DNA from: Chryseobacterium gleum
GTDB taxonomy: Bacteria > Bacteroidota > Bacteroidia > Flavobacteriales_D > Sanyastnellaceae
Length of the DNA: 5,958 nucleotides
Assembly (NCBI GenBank): GCA_943330925.2
Contig: CALQJP020000168.1
Span: 1 to 5,958 of the forward strand
Reading direction: 5' to 3'
In this document: positions 1 through 5,958 of the stretch, one piece after another
Position numbering within the stretch: the stretch's first letter is position 1
Layout: each line of letters opens with the position of its first letter
The notes under the pieces: model-generated
The model's database searches: none
Told to the model about the DNA's origin: nothing
What the model saw: only the letters and a program-made list of their open reading frames with translations
Made by a program: the position numbers and the translations under genes

Positions 1-752
1 GCAGCATTCGTGTTCATCGGGGTGTCGCATACCACTGAGATAATCAATGTTTGACCTGAGTCAGCATCAGTTATAACGTCGTAATTGCTGGTCACAACTC
101 CTTGTGGTGCCTGCGTGTCGATGTTAAGTACATCGTTGAGCATTGTAATAAGCTGATCATTTCCTGCTTCATCTTGAGCACCTGCAATTTCAATGTCGGC
201 ATTCAGGATTTCCACATCCGTATCTGTCAAAACAAAAACAGCGCGGTAGGTGGTTGAGCTTGTCCAGTTGCTCGTTGCGCTTAGCGTCAAACCTGCATTT
301 GCGTCGACACCCAATACCGTAATTAGAGGTTCTACATCCTGATTCATCGCTTCACTGAACTCAATCAAAATATCTACTTCAGCATTCGTTGAAACAGCCA
401 ACTCATTCAACACCGATTCAGCGCCGAAAATGCTGGCAACACCTGCCGGATTCTGGGTGTCGATAGTGAAAGGAGCGCCAACAGCAGGTACGTTCGTCAC
501 GCCTTCTGTATCTCTTGCTTGTTGAATGCTTACAGCCAATGCAGTAAGAGTCACGTTCAAGTCAACCACTGAATAGGTTGCTCGGTAGGTTTGGTCATTC
601 AGCCAATAGCCCGACGAGAAAGTCAGTGTATTCGCTGCCTCGGCATTCAAGAAAATGAGTTGCGGAGTAACCAGCGTGTCCATCGTTTTATCGAATTGAA
701 CATCCATATACCACAGTCCGTTTACGTTCATATCCGATACGGCAGGAGCGCT
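1..752 (-). repeat. Ig-like repeat units in the haloperoxidase tail
   Basis: After the catalytic domain the protein continues as diverged tandem beta-sandwich-like units of about 110-114 residues. A conserved IDTQxPxGV segment recurs at residues 764 and 878 (114 apart). An '[ED]F-x3-M[ND]' type segment recurs with its Met at 690, 802 and 912 (112 and 110 apart). A TYRA segment before an acidic stretch occurs in both complete units. The third unit is cut by the window edge. Such units resemble bacterial Ig-like domains of Bacteroidota surface proteins; they probably act as spacers or binding modules, which is inference. The similarity is at protein level, not a DNA direct repeat. Confidence 0.75.
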
Positions 753-2750
753 GTAATTAACCGCTACTTGAGGCGGATTCGCATGGATGAACTCATTCGC
801 TTTGTTCACCGCCTGAGGACCTACGATAAGTCCCACTTTGCGGCCCGGAATGTCGTCTTGTGGTGGGTGCAGTCCGCCGTAAATACGAGAGACACTGCAC
901 TGATCAGAAGCGTCGCGGTAGGTAGCCCATTGCAATTTCACCGTTGCAGATGGACCGTCATCGGCCATTAGATACTCGTCTTGCGTAGCTACGAACTCGG
1001 CCATGCCACCCGGGAAATATTCATCGCCTGTAATAAGGGTCATGATTTCTGCACCCGTGCGCGAATAGGTGGAGTGCCCCGAGTAATAGCCAGCGAAAGG
1101 AGGTGTCACGAATCCTGCGGTTTGATAGGTCCACCAGTTTTCAGCCAGCAACCAACCCGCACCGTCTTGACCCGTAGCTGCGAATGGCCCTTTCCAAGAG
1201 TAGATTTTGATTTTGTAGAGGTTCTCATTATTCGCACCGGCTAGCGTGTCGCCTTCTTGCACCAGTTCGATGTAGCCTGGTATCAACGGCAATCCTGCAG
1301 GGTGGTAATGCGGCAGGTTCGCGTCGGTGCTTTGCCCCTTCACACCCATCCAGCGAATGGCCATGATAGGGCGCGTGTAGTCGTAGTATCCTTTCGTTCC
1401 CCAGCATGCAATGGCTGCATCGTGAATGCCTCCGCCCAATGCGAAATATCCTTTGATGTCCCACTCAAGGTCGCTTACGGTCTCTTCTCCCATCCATTTT
1501 TTCTCAATGCCCAAGAGGTCCATCTTGTCTTCTACTTCGTTGAACAACTTAAACCAATGGCCGGGAGGTGTTTCCGATGTTGGTCCATCGGCCCAATACT
1601 GAGAGAGCACACGGGTGAAGTCTTTGCGCGGTACCAGTTGAGCTTCGTAAGGAGCTCCTGTGGCCGGATTGATGGCATGACCGGGGTCGTTCACTCCTCC
1701 TTCGTAGAGGTTGTAAAACGCTTGATAATCTTCAAAGGTTTGTGGCAGTTGCGCGTTCGATGTGATGTTCAAACCACCAATATTGTTGGGTGAAGCATCA
1801 ACCATTACTCCGTCGTCATTGTTGTGGAACGAATGCCATATGATGTTCATGACATACCCCCACTTGAAGAAGCTTTCATCCAATCCCGTTTGAACAGTAG
1901 TGTCCAAATAGGGTGGAGGTCCGGGATCGAGATATACTTTCCAGTTCAATCCATCGCGCACAAGCGTATCGGCCTGATCTTCGGTTAGCGCAAACGGAAT
2001 GACATTGCCCCATTCGTGCGAGAGGGCTGGCACGCCAGCCCCGGGAAGGCACGGAATCTCAATCCCATTTTGATCAACGCATTGATCCAGAACAAGAGTT
2101 TGCCACCTGTTGGGGTCTTCTACTTGAGGATTGCCTGGAAAAGCCGGTTGCAATTGTCCGTTGATGGGCGCGTATTGAGTGTTGGCATAGTTCAATTGTT
2201 GGTTAGAACCATCTATCAAGGCAAACTCCTGCAGCTTGGCTGCGATATAGTTCCCGAGTTTGGCCGGGTCACCATCAGAATAATCGGTCGAGGTGATTCC
2301 TGTGTCATATCCCAGCAGTGCCATGCGGTCGTTCAGGTAACCCTGAATGGTAAGCAAGTTGGCACCCGGAGCAAAAATGGTGTAGCGATTCCAAAGTGTG
2401 CGATAGGCTGCATAACTGATCGCCTTTTCCTGAGCTGCGAGCAAATCGCCGTCTGCCGGCATGGGAATGCCATTGAAAGGGCAGTTGAAACCACCCCAGG
2501 TTTGCCCCAGCAAATAGGGTTGGGCCTCATTGTCATAAACGGCCCATGCATCATACATCGCTATCGATACATGCGACAGATGGCGGGCATGCACGGTAGG
2601 TTTTGCAAAGTACTTGCGAATGCAGCTTAATTGCGTTTCGCTCCACTGGCGTGCCACTGAAGACTGGCCGAATGAGAGTGTTTGCGCTACTAATACCGTG
2701 GTCAAAAGCAATACTACACGGATACTTGATTGCAATGTAGAAAGGGTCAT
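1..2750 (-). CDS. Secreted vanadium-dependent haloperoxidase with Ig-like repeats (3' end outside window)
   Basis: The minus frame is open from the ATG at 2750 to the window edge: 916 codons with no stop. Residues 1 to about 28 form a signal peptide (Arg11, then a Val/Leu-rich core ending near SFGQ), so the protein is exported. The catalytic domain (about 30-655) carries all three motifs of the vanadium haloperoxidase/PAP2 superfamily: K-x6-RP (Lys453, Arg460), SGH (557-559) and SR-x5-H (Arg622, His628). By analogy with fungal vanadium chloroperoxidase these bind vanadate: Lys353, Arg360, Ser402, Gly403, His404, Arg490, His496. Trp450 and Phe552 match Trp350 and Phe397 of that enzyme. The expected reaction is peroxide-driven halide oxidation. 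From about 667 onward there are Ig-like repeats. A C-terminal sorting domain for type IX secretion would be typical but lies outside the window. No other in-frame ATG occurs before the upstream stop at about 2826-2828. An acid phosphatase activity cannot be excluded. Confidence 0.93.
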   Translation of the reverse strand, partial: MTLSTLQSSIRVVLLLTTVLVAQTLSFGQSSVARQWSETQLSCIRKYFAKPTVHARHLSHVSIAMYDAWAVYDNEAQPYLLGQTWGGFNCPFNGIPMPADGDLLAAQEKAISYAAYRTLWNRYTIFAPGANLLTIQGYLNDRMALLGYDTGITSTDYSDGDPAKLGNYIAAKLQEFALIDGSNQQLNYANTQYAPINGQLQPAFPGNPQVEDPNRWQTLVLDQCVDQNGIEIPCLPGAGVPALSHEWGNVIPFALTEDQADTLVRDGLNWKVYLDPGPPPYLDTTVQTGLDESFFKWGYVMNIIWHSFHNNDDGVMVDASPNNIGGLNITSNAQLPQTFEDYQAFYNLYEGGVNDPGHAINPATGAPYEAQLVPRKDFTRVLSQYWADGPTSETPPGHWFKLFNEVEDKMDLLGIEKKWMGEETVSDLEWDIKGYFALGGGIHDAAIACWGTKGYYDYTRPIMAIRWMGVKGQSTDANLPHYHPAGLPLIPGYIELVQEGDTLAGANNENLYKIKIYSWKGPFAATGQDGAGWLLAENWWTYQTAGFVTPPFAGYYSGHSTYSRTGAEIMTLITGDEYFPGGMAEFVATQDEYLMADDGPSATVKLQWATYRDASDQCSVSRIYGGLHPPQDDIPGRKVGLIVGPQAVNKANEFIHANPPQVAVNYSAPAVSDMNVNGLWYMDVQFDKTMDTLVTPQLIFLNAEAANTLTFSSGYWLNDQTYRATYSVVDLNVTLTALAVSIQQARDTEGVTNVPAVGAPFTIDTQNPAGVASIFGAESVLNELAVSTNAEVDILIEFSEAMNQDVEPLITVLGVDANAGLTLSATSNWTSSTTYRAVFVLTDTDVEILNADIEIAGAQDEAGNDQLITMLNDVLNIDTQAPQGVVTSNYDVITDADSGQTLIISVVCDTPMNTNA

Positions 2751-2767
2751 AGAATGGTTCGTTTTTG

Positions 2768-2795
2768 CTAAGGTAGTTGCAATGTTCTCCGACAA
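2768..2795 (-). promoter_or_regulatory. Candidate haloperoxidase promoter (Bacteroidota type)
   Basis: On the minus strand TACCTTAG (2768-2775) matches the Bacteroidota -7 consensus TAnnTTTG with one mismatch, and a TTG (2793-2795) lies 17 bases upstream, at the short limit of the 17-23 spacing reported for Flavobacterium. This would give a leader of about ten bases before the ATG at 2750. The match is weak and short motifs like this arise by chance. Confidence 0.3.
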
Positions 2796-2824
2796 TTTCA
2801 AAAGCCCCCGAAGTCTTAACACAT

Positions 2825-2851
2825 GTCAAGAGGAATTAATTAATACTTGAC
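2825..2851. promoter_or_regulatory. Nested inverted repeat in the divergent spacer, possible operator
   Basis: GTCAAG (2825-2830) and CTTGAC (2846-2851) are perfect 6-base inverted arms around 15 bases. Inside lies the perfect palindrome ATTAATTAAT (2835-2844), centred 1.5 bases off the outer arms. The element sits between the divergent haloperoxidase and SdpI genes, where a dimeric regulator could act on both. No regulator is identified, and the A+T-rich core could be chance. Confidence 0.3.
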
Positions 2852-2934
2852 GGTTGTTAACTCCCCGTTCGTGGAATTTAGGAGTTGTGGGGCTCTTTCT
2901 ATTCTTGTTATTCTGTTGGTTAAGATTTAGGACT

Positions 2935-3273
2935 ATGTTTCTTCCACAACTTGTGTTATCCGTAGTTTTTATAATTGCAGGATTGCTTATGGCTAAGTAT
3001 CCGCCGCGAAAAATCAATCCGCTATATGGATATAGAACGCGTCGATCCATGCAATCGGTTGATGCATGGAAATACGCTCAGCGCGTATCGTCGCGCAGGA
3101 TGGTAGTGGCCGGCTTTGGCGGATTGCTGCTCTTTATCGCAGGTTGGGTTCTTCAGCTCAAAGAGGGAGTACAGGTACTCTTACTCATCGCAACTCTCCT
3201 GTTCATTGTGGTGTATGTGATTTACACGGTTGAACGCGGCCTGGCAAAGAAATTTCCCGATGTGCGCAATTAG
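2935..3273 (+). CDS. SdpI-family small membrane protein
   Basis: A 112-residue integral membrane protein with three hydrophobic segments (about 4-20, 56-73 and 79-98). The loop after the first segment carries the family signature: PP at 23-24, then INPLYGYRTRRSM (27-39), then DAWKYAQ (43-49). This matches the SdpI family, named for the Bacillus subtilis protein that gives immunity to the SdpC toxin; most members in other bacteria have no known role. Bacillus SdpI is larger, and single-unit proteins of about this size occur in Bacteroidota. I chose the ATG at 2935 over a TTG at 2854, which would add 27 residues and a further hydrophobic stretch, because 112 residues starting just before the first membrane segment fits the short members better. 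No SdpC-like toxin gene is visible nearby. Its stop overlaps the convergent stress-protein stop by 4 bases. Confidence 0.85.
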   Translation: MFLPQLVLSVVFIIAGLLMAKYPPRKINPLYGYRTRRSMQSVDAWKYAQRVSSRRMVVAGFGGLLLFIAGWVLQLKEGVQVLLLIATLLFIVVYVIYTVERGLAKKFPDVRN

Positions 3274-4094
3274 AAACGCATGGGGATGTTGTAAATAACC
3301 TCGTCTTGATTTTGCGGTGTAATAAGCAGAACGGGAATCTGCGGATCGTTGTAAATCAAATCTTCCTCTTCGGTGCGCGGGAAAAGCGTGTACAGATATT
3401 CGTAACTGAAATTGATAGCACAAATCAAATCTGCTTCAATCGATGCTGCATAGCGAACGAGTTCTTTCGTAAAATGCGTGGCATGGTGCACCTCGTGAAG
3501 TGTAATACCGATGTGATTTTCTTCGAATAGTTTTTTCAGTCCGTCAAGCATGGTTTCATCCATTACTTCTGCATTCACACGCTTCAATACGAGATGCACT
3601 TCTCCTGCGAAGAGTTTTGCCAATTGAACAAAGGCTTTGGCTTCATCAAGCAGCTGATGGCGGTAGTCAACCGGAATAACGAGCTTTTTATAGCCATGCG
3701 GGCGAATGGCCCTTTCCTGCACGATAATAAATGGAATGTGCGATTCAGATACTACGCGCAATGCAAGGCTTCCTGTCAACTTCTGCATTCCTCGCATGCC
3801 ATGGGTTGGCATGATTACGAGTCCACATTCTTGCTCTTTTGCGAAGGCGGGTATTTCACCTACAACCCCTCCTTTGCGAACGTGGGTTGTTACGGTGCCA
3901 TTGAATGTAGCTCTCAAGCGCTCGGCCCAAACATCCAAAGCGGCCTTGGATGACTCCAGTGCACGGTCGCTGAACTCCAGGTGAAGGAGGGCTATTTCAG
4001 CTCCGGAAAGTGTAGCAATGTGGCTGGCATGGTGCAAAGCAACAAAGCTCTCTTCTTTGAGGTCGCATGGAATCAGGATTTTTTTAAGCTGCAT
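3270..4094 (-). CDS. Universal stress protein, two tandem USP domains
   Basis: A 274-residue cytoplasmic protein made of two USP alpha/beta domains, about 1-126 and 135-260. Each starts with the usual first strand (KKILIPCD at 4-11; KKLVIPVD at 136-143) and ends with a strand of the form IPxxxI (IPFIIV 120-125; IPVLLI 253-258). Domain 1 keeps most of the nucleotide loop as THGMRGMQKLTGS (97-109), but Pro96 replaces the first Gly of the classical G-x2-G-x9-G[ST] motif and the spacer is one residue short. Domain 2 has no such loop (NFSYEYLYTLFPRTEEED at the equivalent place). USPs generally bind ATP or act as dimeric stress and adhesion factors; the specific role here is unknown. The ATG at 4094 begins directly on the first beta strand. 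The gene is divergent from the HD gene and converges on SdpI with overlapping stops. Confidence 0.92.
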   Translation of the reverse strand: MQLKKILIPCDLKEESFVALHHASHIATLSGAEIALLHLEFSDRALESSKAALDVWAERLRATFNGTVTTHVRKGGVVGEIPAFAKEQECGLVIMPTHGMRGMQKLTGSLALRVVSESHIPFIIVQERAIRPHGYKKLVIPVDYRHQLLDEAKAFVQLAKLFAGEVHLVLKRVNAEVMDETMLDGLKKLFEENHIGITLHEVHHATHFTKELVRYAASIEADLICAINFSYEYLYTLFPRTEEEDLIYNDPQIPVLLITPQNQDEVIYNIPMRF

Positions 4095-4104
4095 AAGGCG
4101 TTAT

Positions 4105-4137
4105 TTGATGCAAATCTAAACATCTTGTTTACTTTTA
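4105..4137 (+). promoter_or_regulatory. Candidate promoter for the HD phosphohydrolase gene
   Basis: A TTG (4105-4107) is followed after 22 bases by TACTTTTA (4130-4137), one mismatch from TAnnTTTG, and spacing is within the 17-23 range for Flavobacterium. The predicted start of transcription would leave a leader of about 30 bases before the ATG at 4174. The element overlaps the -7 box of the divergent stress gene, so the two promoters would compete or share control. Confidence 0.4.
4111..4118 (-). promoter_or_regulatory. Candidate -7 element for the stress protein gene
   Basis: The minus strand reads TAGATTTG, a perfect match to the Bacteroidota -7 consensus TAnnTTTG, 16 bases before the ATG at 4094. 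No TTG lies 17-23 bases further upstream; the nearest suitable one is 28 away, so the -33 element is missing or atypical. The implied leader is about ten bases. Confidence 0.5.
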
Positions 4138-4173
4138 CTGCGAAATCAATTGCAGCACCAGGCTAGTCAGGAA

Positions 4174-4773
4174 ATGAGCGCAGTCAAGTCTTTCTATGAT
4201 CAACACTACGGAAGCGTAATGCAACGCCTTCGTTTCGACCTGAACGTTAAGTACCTCTATCACGACAGCCGGCACACAGAAGATGTAATTCGTCAGTGCC
4301 AAGAAATAGCTTACCGCGAAGGTGTGAGTGCTGCTGAAATCGATTTGCTGAAACTGGCGGCTTTGTATCATGATATTGGCTTCCTTGTGCAGCGCGCCAA
4401 CCATGAGGCAGCAGGTGTGGAGATATTCTTGAGTGAAGCTGCCGACTCTGAAATTTCGACAGAAGATAAGGAGCACATCGCTCGTTTAATAATGGTTACC
4501 AAGATTCCGCAGCAACCCAAGACCTTGCTTGAATCTATTATCTGCGATGCTGACCTGGATTACTTGGGTCGCGAAGATTTTGTCGCTATTGCTGAGTTCC
4601 TCTATTTGGAGTTGAAGACTTGCGGTGAAATGAGCGATCGCACGCGCTGGGATGAACTGCAGCTCTCTTTTTTGCAGGCGCATCAATACAAAACGGCCTC
4701 TTCTCGTAAACTTCGGAGCAATGGGCTAGAGAATAATCTGCTCTTTGTGCGCAGACGGCTCGCAGGTCAATAG
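4174..4773 (+). CDS. HD-domain metal-dependent phosphohydrolase
   Basis: A 199-residue soluble protein built as a single HD domain. The metal-binding series is visible in order: His34 in YHDSRHTEDV (29-38), His66-Asp67 in ALYHDIGF (63-70), His77-Glu78, and Asp125 in CDADLDYLGR (124-133). HD proteins hydrolyse phosphate esters, often of nucleotides; the substrate cannot be read from sequence. The first motif has the same shape as the YHNxxHxxDV stretch of class I cyclic nucleotide phosphodiesterases, though many HD enzymes share it. The ATG at 4174 is preferred over a TTG at 4150, which would add eight residues outside the domain. The gene converges on a response-regulator adenylate cyclase with stops overlapping by 7 bases, which suggests, without proving, a link to cyclic nucleotide metabolism. 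Confidence 0.88.
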   Translation: MSAVKSFYDQHYGSVMQRLRFDLNVKYLYHDSRHTEDVIRQCQEIAYREGVSAAEIDLLKLAALYHDIGFLVQRANHEAAGVEIFLSEAADSEISTEDKEHIARLIMVTKIPQQPKTLLESIICDADLDYLGREDFVAIAEFLYLELKTCGEMSDRTRWDELQLSFLQAHQYKTASSRKLRSNGLENNLLFVRRRLAGQ

Positions 4774-5801
4774 GCTCGACCGTTGACTTTGAACAATTCC
4801 ATTTCTCCTTTACCCTTTAAGTTCGCAATGCCTGCGCTGCTCGTGTGAAAACGATTTCCGATCATGGAATGTGTTGCTGGGCTAATCGTCACTGCCATGG
4901 GCGTTCCTGCCGATTCTACGCGCGCTGCGATGTTCACATCGTCGCCCACTACGTCATAGATAAATCTTGTTTTTCCGATGATACCAGCAATAACTTTCCC
5001 GGAGTGCACCCCTATGCGGCAATGCCAGTGCTGACTGCTTTCGAGGTTGCGATTTTCGAGAAACTCAATAAAAGAAAGGGCGGTGCTCACCAATTGTTCG
5101 GCGTGCTCCGAGGCGGGTGAATGAATGCCCGATACAGCCATGTACGCGTCACCAATGGTCTTGATGCGCGTGGTCTTATTTTCTTCGCAAATACTGTCGA
5201 AGGCGCTAAAGATTTCCGATAACTCTCGGATGAGCTCTTCGGGTGTCAACTGAGCGCTGATGGCGGTGAAGCCCACAAAGTCGCAGAAGAGGATGCTTAC
5301 GTTTTCTTTAATCTGCGGTTTGTGAACGCCGTGTTGTATCAGGTCGTTCACTACTGCTTCGGGCAGCAATACACGCAACAGTTCGTTTGATTTTTTTCGT
5401 TCACGCTGCAATTCAATGTGCGTGCTGATGCGCGCTTTTACAATATCGGGGTTGAATGGCTTCGTGATAAAGTCTGAACCTCCCTTTCGAAACCCATTGG
5501 TCTCATCCGCAACCTCGTTGAGCGCGGTGAGGAAAATGACCGGAATGGGAGATGTTTGTGGGTCAGCTTTTAAGTTTTCACACACTTGAAACCCGTCCAT
5601 TTCGGGCATAATCACATCGAGTAATATCAAATCGGGTTGCGGATGCTGTTGCGCTATCTCGATCCCTTTGGCGCCGCTTTTTGCCAGCTTTAGTCGATAG
5701 TCATCTTTGAGCAATGCATTCAATACCTGCAGGTTTTCTGCAGAGTCATCAATAACCAGGAGAAGCGGTTTTTCTGTCCGTTGTTCTATGATTGAATTCA
5801 T
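4767..5801 (-). CDS. Response regulator with class III adenylate cyclase output domain
   Basis: A 344-residue two-domain signalling protein. The receiver domain (about 12-128) has the acidic pair Asp18-Asp19, phospho-acceptor Asp62 in LLDVIMPEMDG (60-70), Thr92 and Lys114-Pro115, so it should be phosphorylated by a histidine kinase. A helical linker (about 129-160, ERKKSNELLRVLLPEAV) leads to a class III cyclase domain (about 165-344). The metal-binding Asp174 (FCDFVGFT) and Asp218 (KTIGDAYM), and the transition-state Asn290 and Arg294 (NIAAR), are present. Lys214 and Asp283 match the purine-selecting Lys and Asp of mammalian adenylyl cyclase (Glu and Cys in guanylyl cyclases), so ATP to cAMP is the predicted reaction. 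No membrane segment is seen. The start ATG overlaps the stop of the upstream gene (ATGA), so the two are co-transcribed and probably translationally coupled. A guanylate cyclase is less likely. Confidence 0.93.
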   Translation of the reverse strand: MNSIIEQRTEKPLLLVIDDSAENLQVLNALLKDDYRLKLAKSGAKGIEIAQQHPQPDLILLDVIMPEMDGFQVCENLKADPQTSPIPVIFLTALNEVADETNGFRKGGSDFITKPFNPDIVKARISTHIELQRERKKSNELLRVLLPEAVVNDLIQHGVHKPQIKENVSILFCDFVGFTAISAQLTPEELIRELSEIFSAFDSICEENKTTRIKTIGDAYMAVSGIHSPASEHAEQLVSTALSFIEFLENRNLESSQHWHCRIGVHSGKVIAGIIGKTRFIYDVVGDDVNIAARVESAGTPMAVTISPATHSMIGNRFHTSSAGIANLKGKGEMELFKVNGRAY

Positions 5802-5958
5802 GAGCTTAAATGATGTTGTGCTTCTTCAAACTCAAAGTTCTCGAGTGCAGTAAGGCATTTTTTTAGTCGATAGGTAACTTCCATGTCCAGCGCATAGGTG
5901 TTCAGGAGTTCCTCGGCAAGGTCAATTGCGCTGCTGTCGCTGTTCGATATGCGAACCA
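5798..5958 (-). CDS. C-terminal end of an upstream gene, possibly a signalling kinase
   Basis: Of the three minus frames at the window edge only one stays open, giving 52 residues from VRISNSDSSAIDLAEELLNT to EFEEAQHHLSS and a TGA at 5798-5800. The TGA overlaps the cyclase ATG as ATGA. The tail is acidic and predicted helical, with an 'L-x2-F-x-F-[ED]-x-A-x3-L' pattern of the kind seen at the C-terminus of hybrid histidine kinases after receiver or Hpt modules. That family call is inference from a short tail plus its position ahead of a response regulator; the catalytic part is outside the window. The first two bases of the window edge belong to an incomplete codon. Confidence 0.65.
   Translation of the reverse strand, partial: VRISNSDSSAIDLAEELLNTYALDMEVTYRLKKCLTALENFEFEEAQHHLSS

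Noticed and set aside
591..2630. Several plus-strand open frames of 87-204 codons (591-971, 981-1244, 1257-1793, 2016-2630)
   Set aside because: They lie wholly antisense to the haloperoxidase, whose reading frame has catalytic motifs throughout. Their translations show no recognisable domain and odd composition rich in Arg, Cys and His.
2551..2850. Short frames overlapping the haloperoxidase 5' end on both strands (2551-2829 minus, 2614-2850 plus)
   Set aside because: They are out-of-frame shadows; the signal peptide and mature N-terminus of the haloperoxidase occupy the same bases in a better-supported frame.
2868..2895. CCCC...GGGG complementarity in the spacer, as a hairpin or terminator
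   Set aside because: The arms are only four bases with a long loop and no T tract, and transcription on both strands starts rather than ends in this spacer.
2900..2907. TATTCTTG as a -7 element for the SdpI gene
   Set aside because: It has one mismatch to TAnnTTTG and no TTG 17-23 bases upstream, so support is too weak to list.
2854..2934. TTG start at 2854 extending the SdpI-family protein by 27 residues
   Set aside because: ATG at 2935 gives the usual short-family length and begins just before the first membrane segment. The extension does contain a hydrophobic stretch, so it is not fully excluded.
4150..4173. TTG start at 4150 for the HD protein
   Set aside because: It adds eight residues outside the domain when an ATG is available at 4174.
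4845..5120. Plus-strand frame of 91 codons inside the cyclase gene
   Set aside because: It is antisense to the conserved cyclase catalytic region and its product resembles nothing known.

Overview
The window looks like a chromosomal piece of a Bacteroidota bacterium, probably a flavobacterial-type marine or freshwater lineage. The clues are the gene families present (a secreted vanadium haloperoxidase with Ig-like tail repeats, a short SdpI-family membrane protein, a two-domain universal stress protein of the 'HGxxGMQKLTGS' type), the near absence of Shine-Dalgarno sites, and matches to the Bacteroidota TAnnTTTG promoter element upstream of genes. The species cannot be named from the sequence.

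Layout. Positions 1-2750 (minus strand) hold most of one long gene for an exported vanadium-dependent haloperoxidase. Its 3' end lies outside the window, so no closed reading frame marks it, although the frame is open for 916 codons. A 184-base divergent spacer follows. Then come a small SdpI-family membrane protein (2935-3273, plus), a two-domain universal stress protein (3270-4094, minus), an HD-domain phosphohydrolase (4174-4773, plus) and a response regulator fused to a class III adenylate cyclase (4767-5801, minus). The last 52 codons of a further minus-strand gene (5798-5956) overlap the cyclase start by ATGA. Coding is very dense: the two convergent gene pairs overlap at their stop codons (by 4 and 7 bases), and the only real spacers are the two divergent ones (2751-2934 and 4095-4173).

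How the genes may work together. The upstream partial gene and the cyclase form a translationally coupled pair. All receiver and cyclase catalytic residues are present, and the purine-selecting Lys/Asp pair points to ATP, so the pair most likely turns a phosphorelay signal into cAMP. The convergent HD protein is a candidate for turning over a nucleotide, possibly the cyclase product, but that rests on position and motif resemblance only. The stress protein and the HD gene are read divergently from a 79-base spacer with promoter-like elements on both strands. The haloperoxidase and SdpI genes are likewise divergent, with a nested inverted repeat in their spacer. I saw no tRNA, rRNA, CRISPR array, insertion sequence or phage gene. 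Most of the content belongs to known families; the signalling cluster at 4174-5958 is the part most worth following up.
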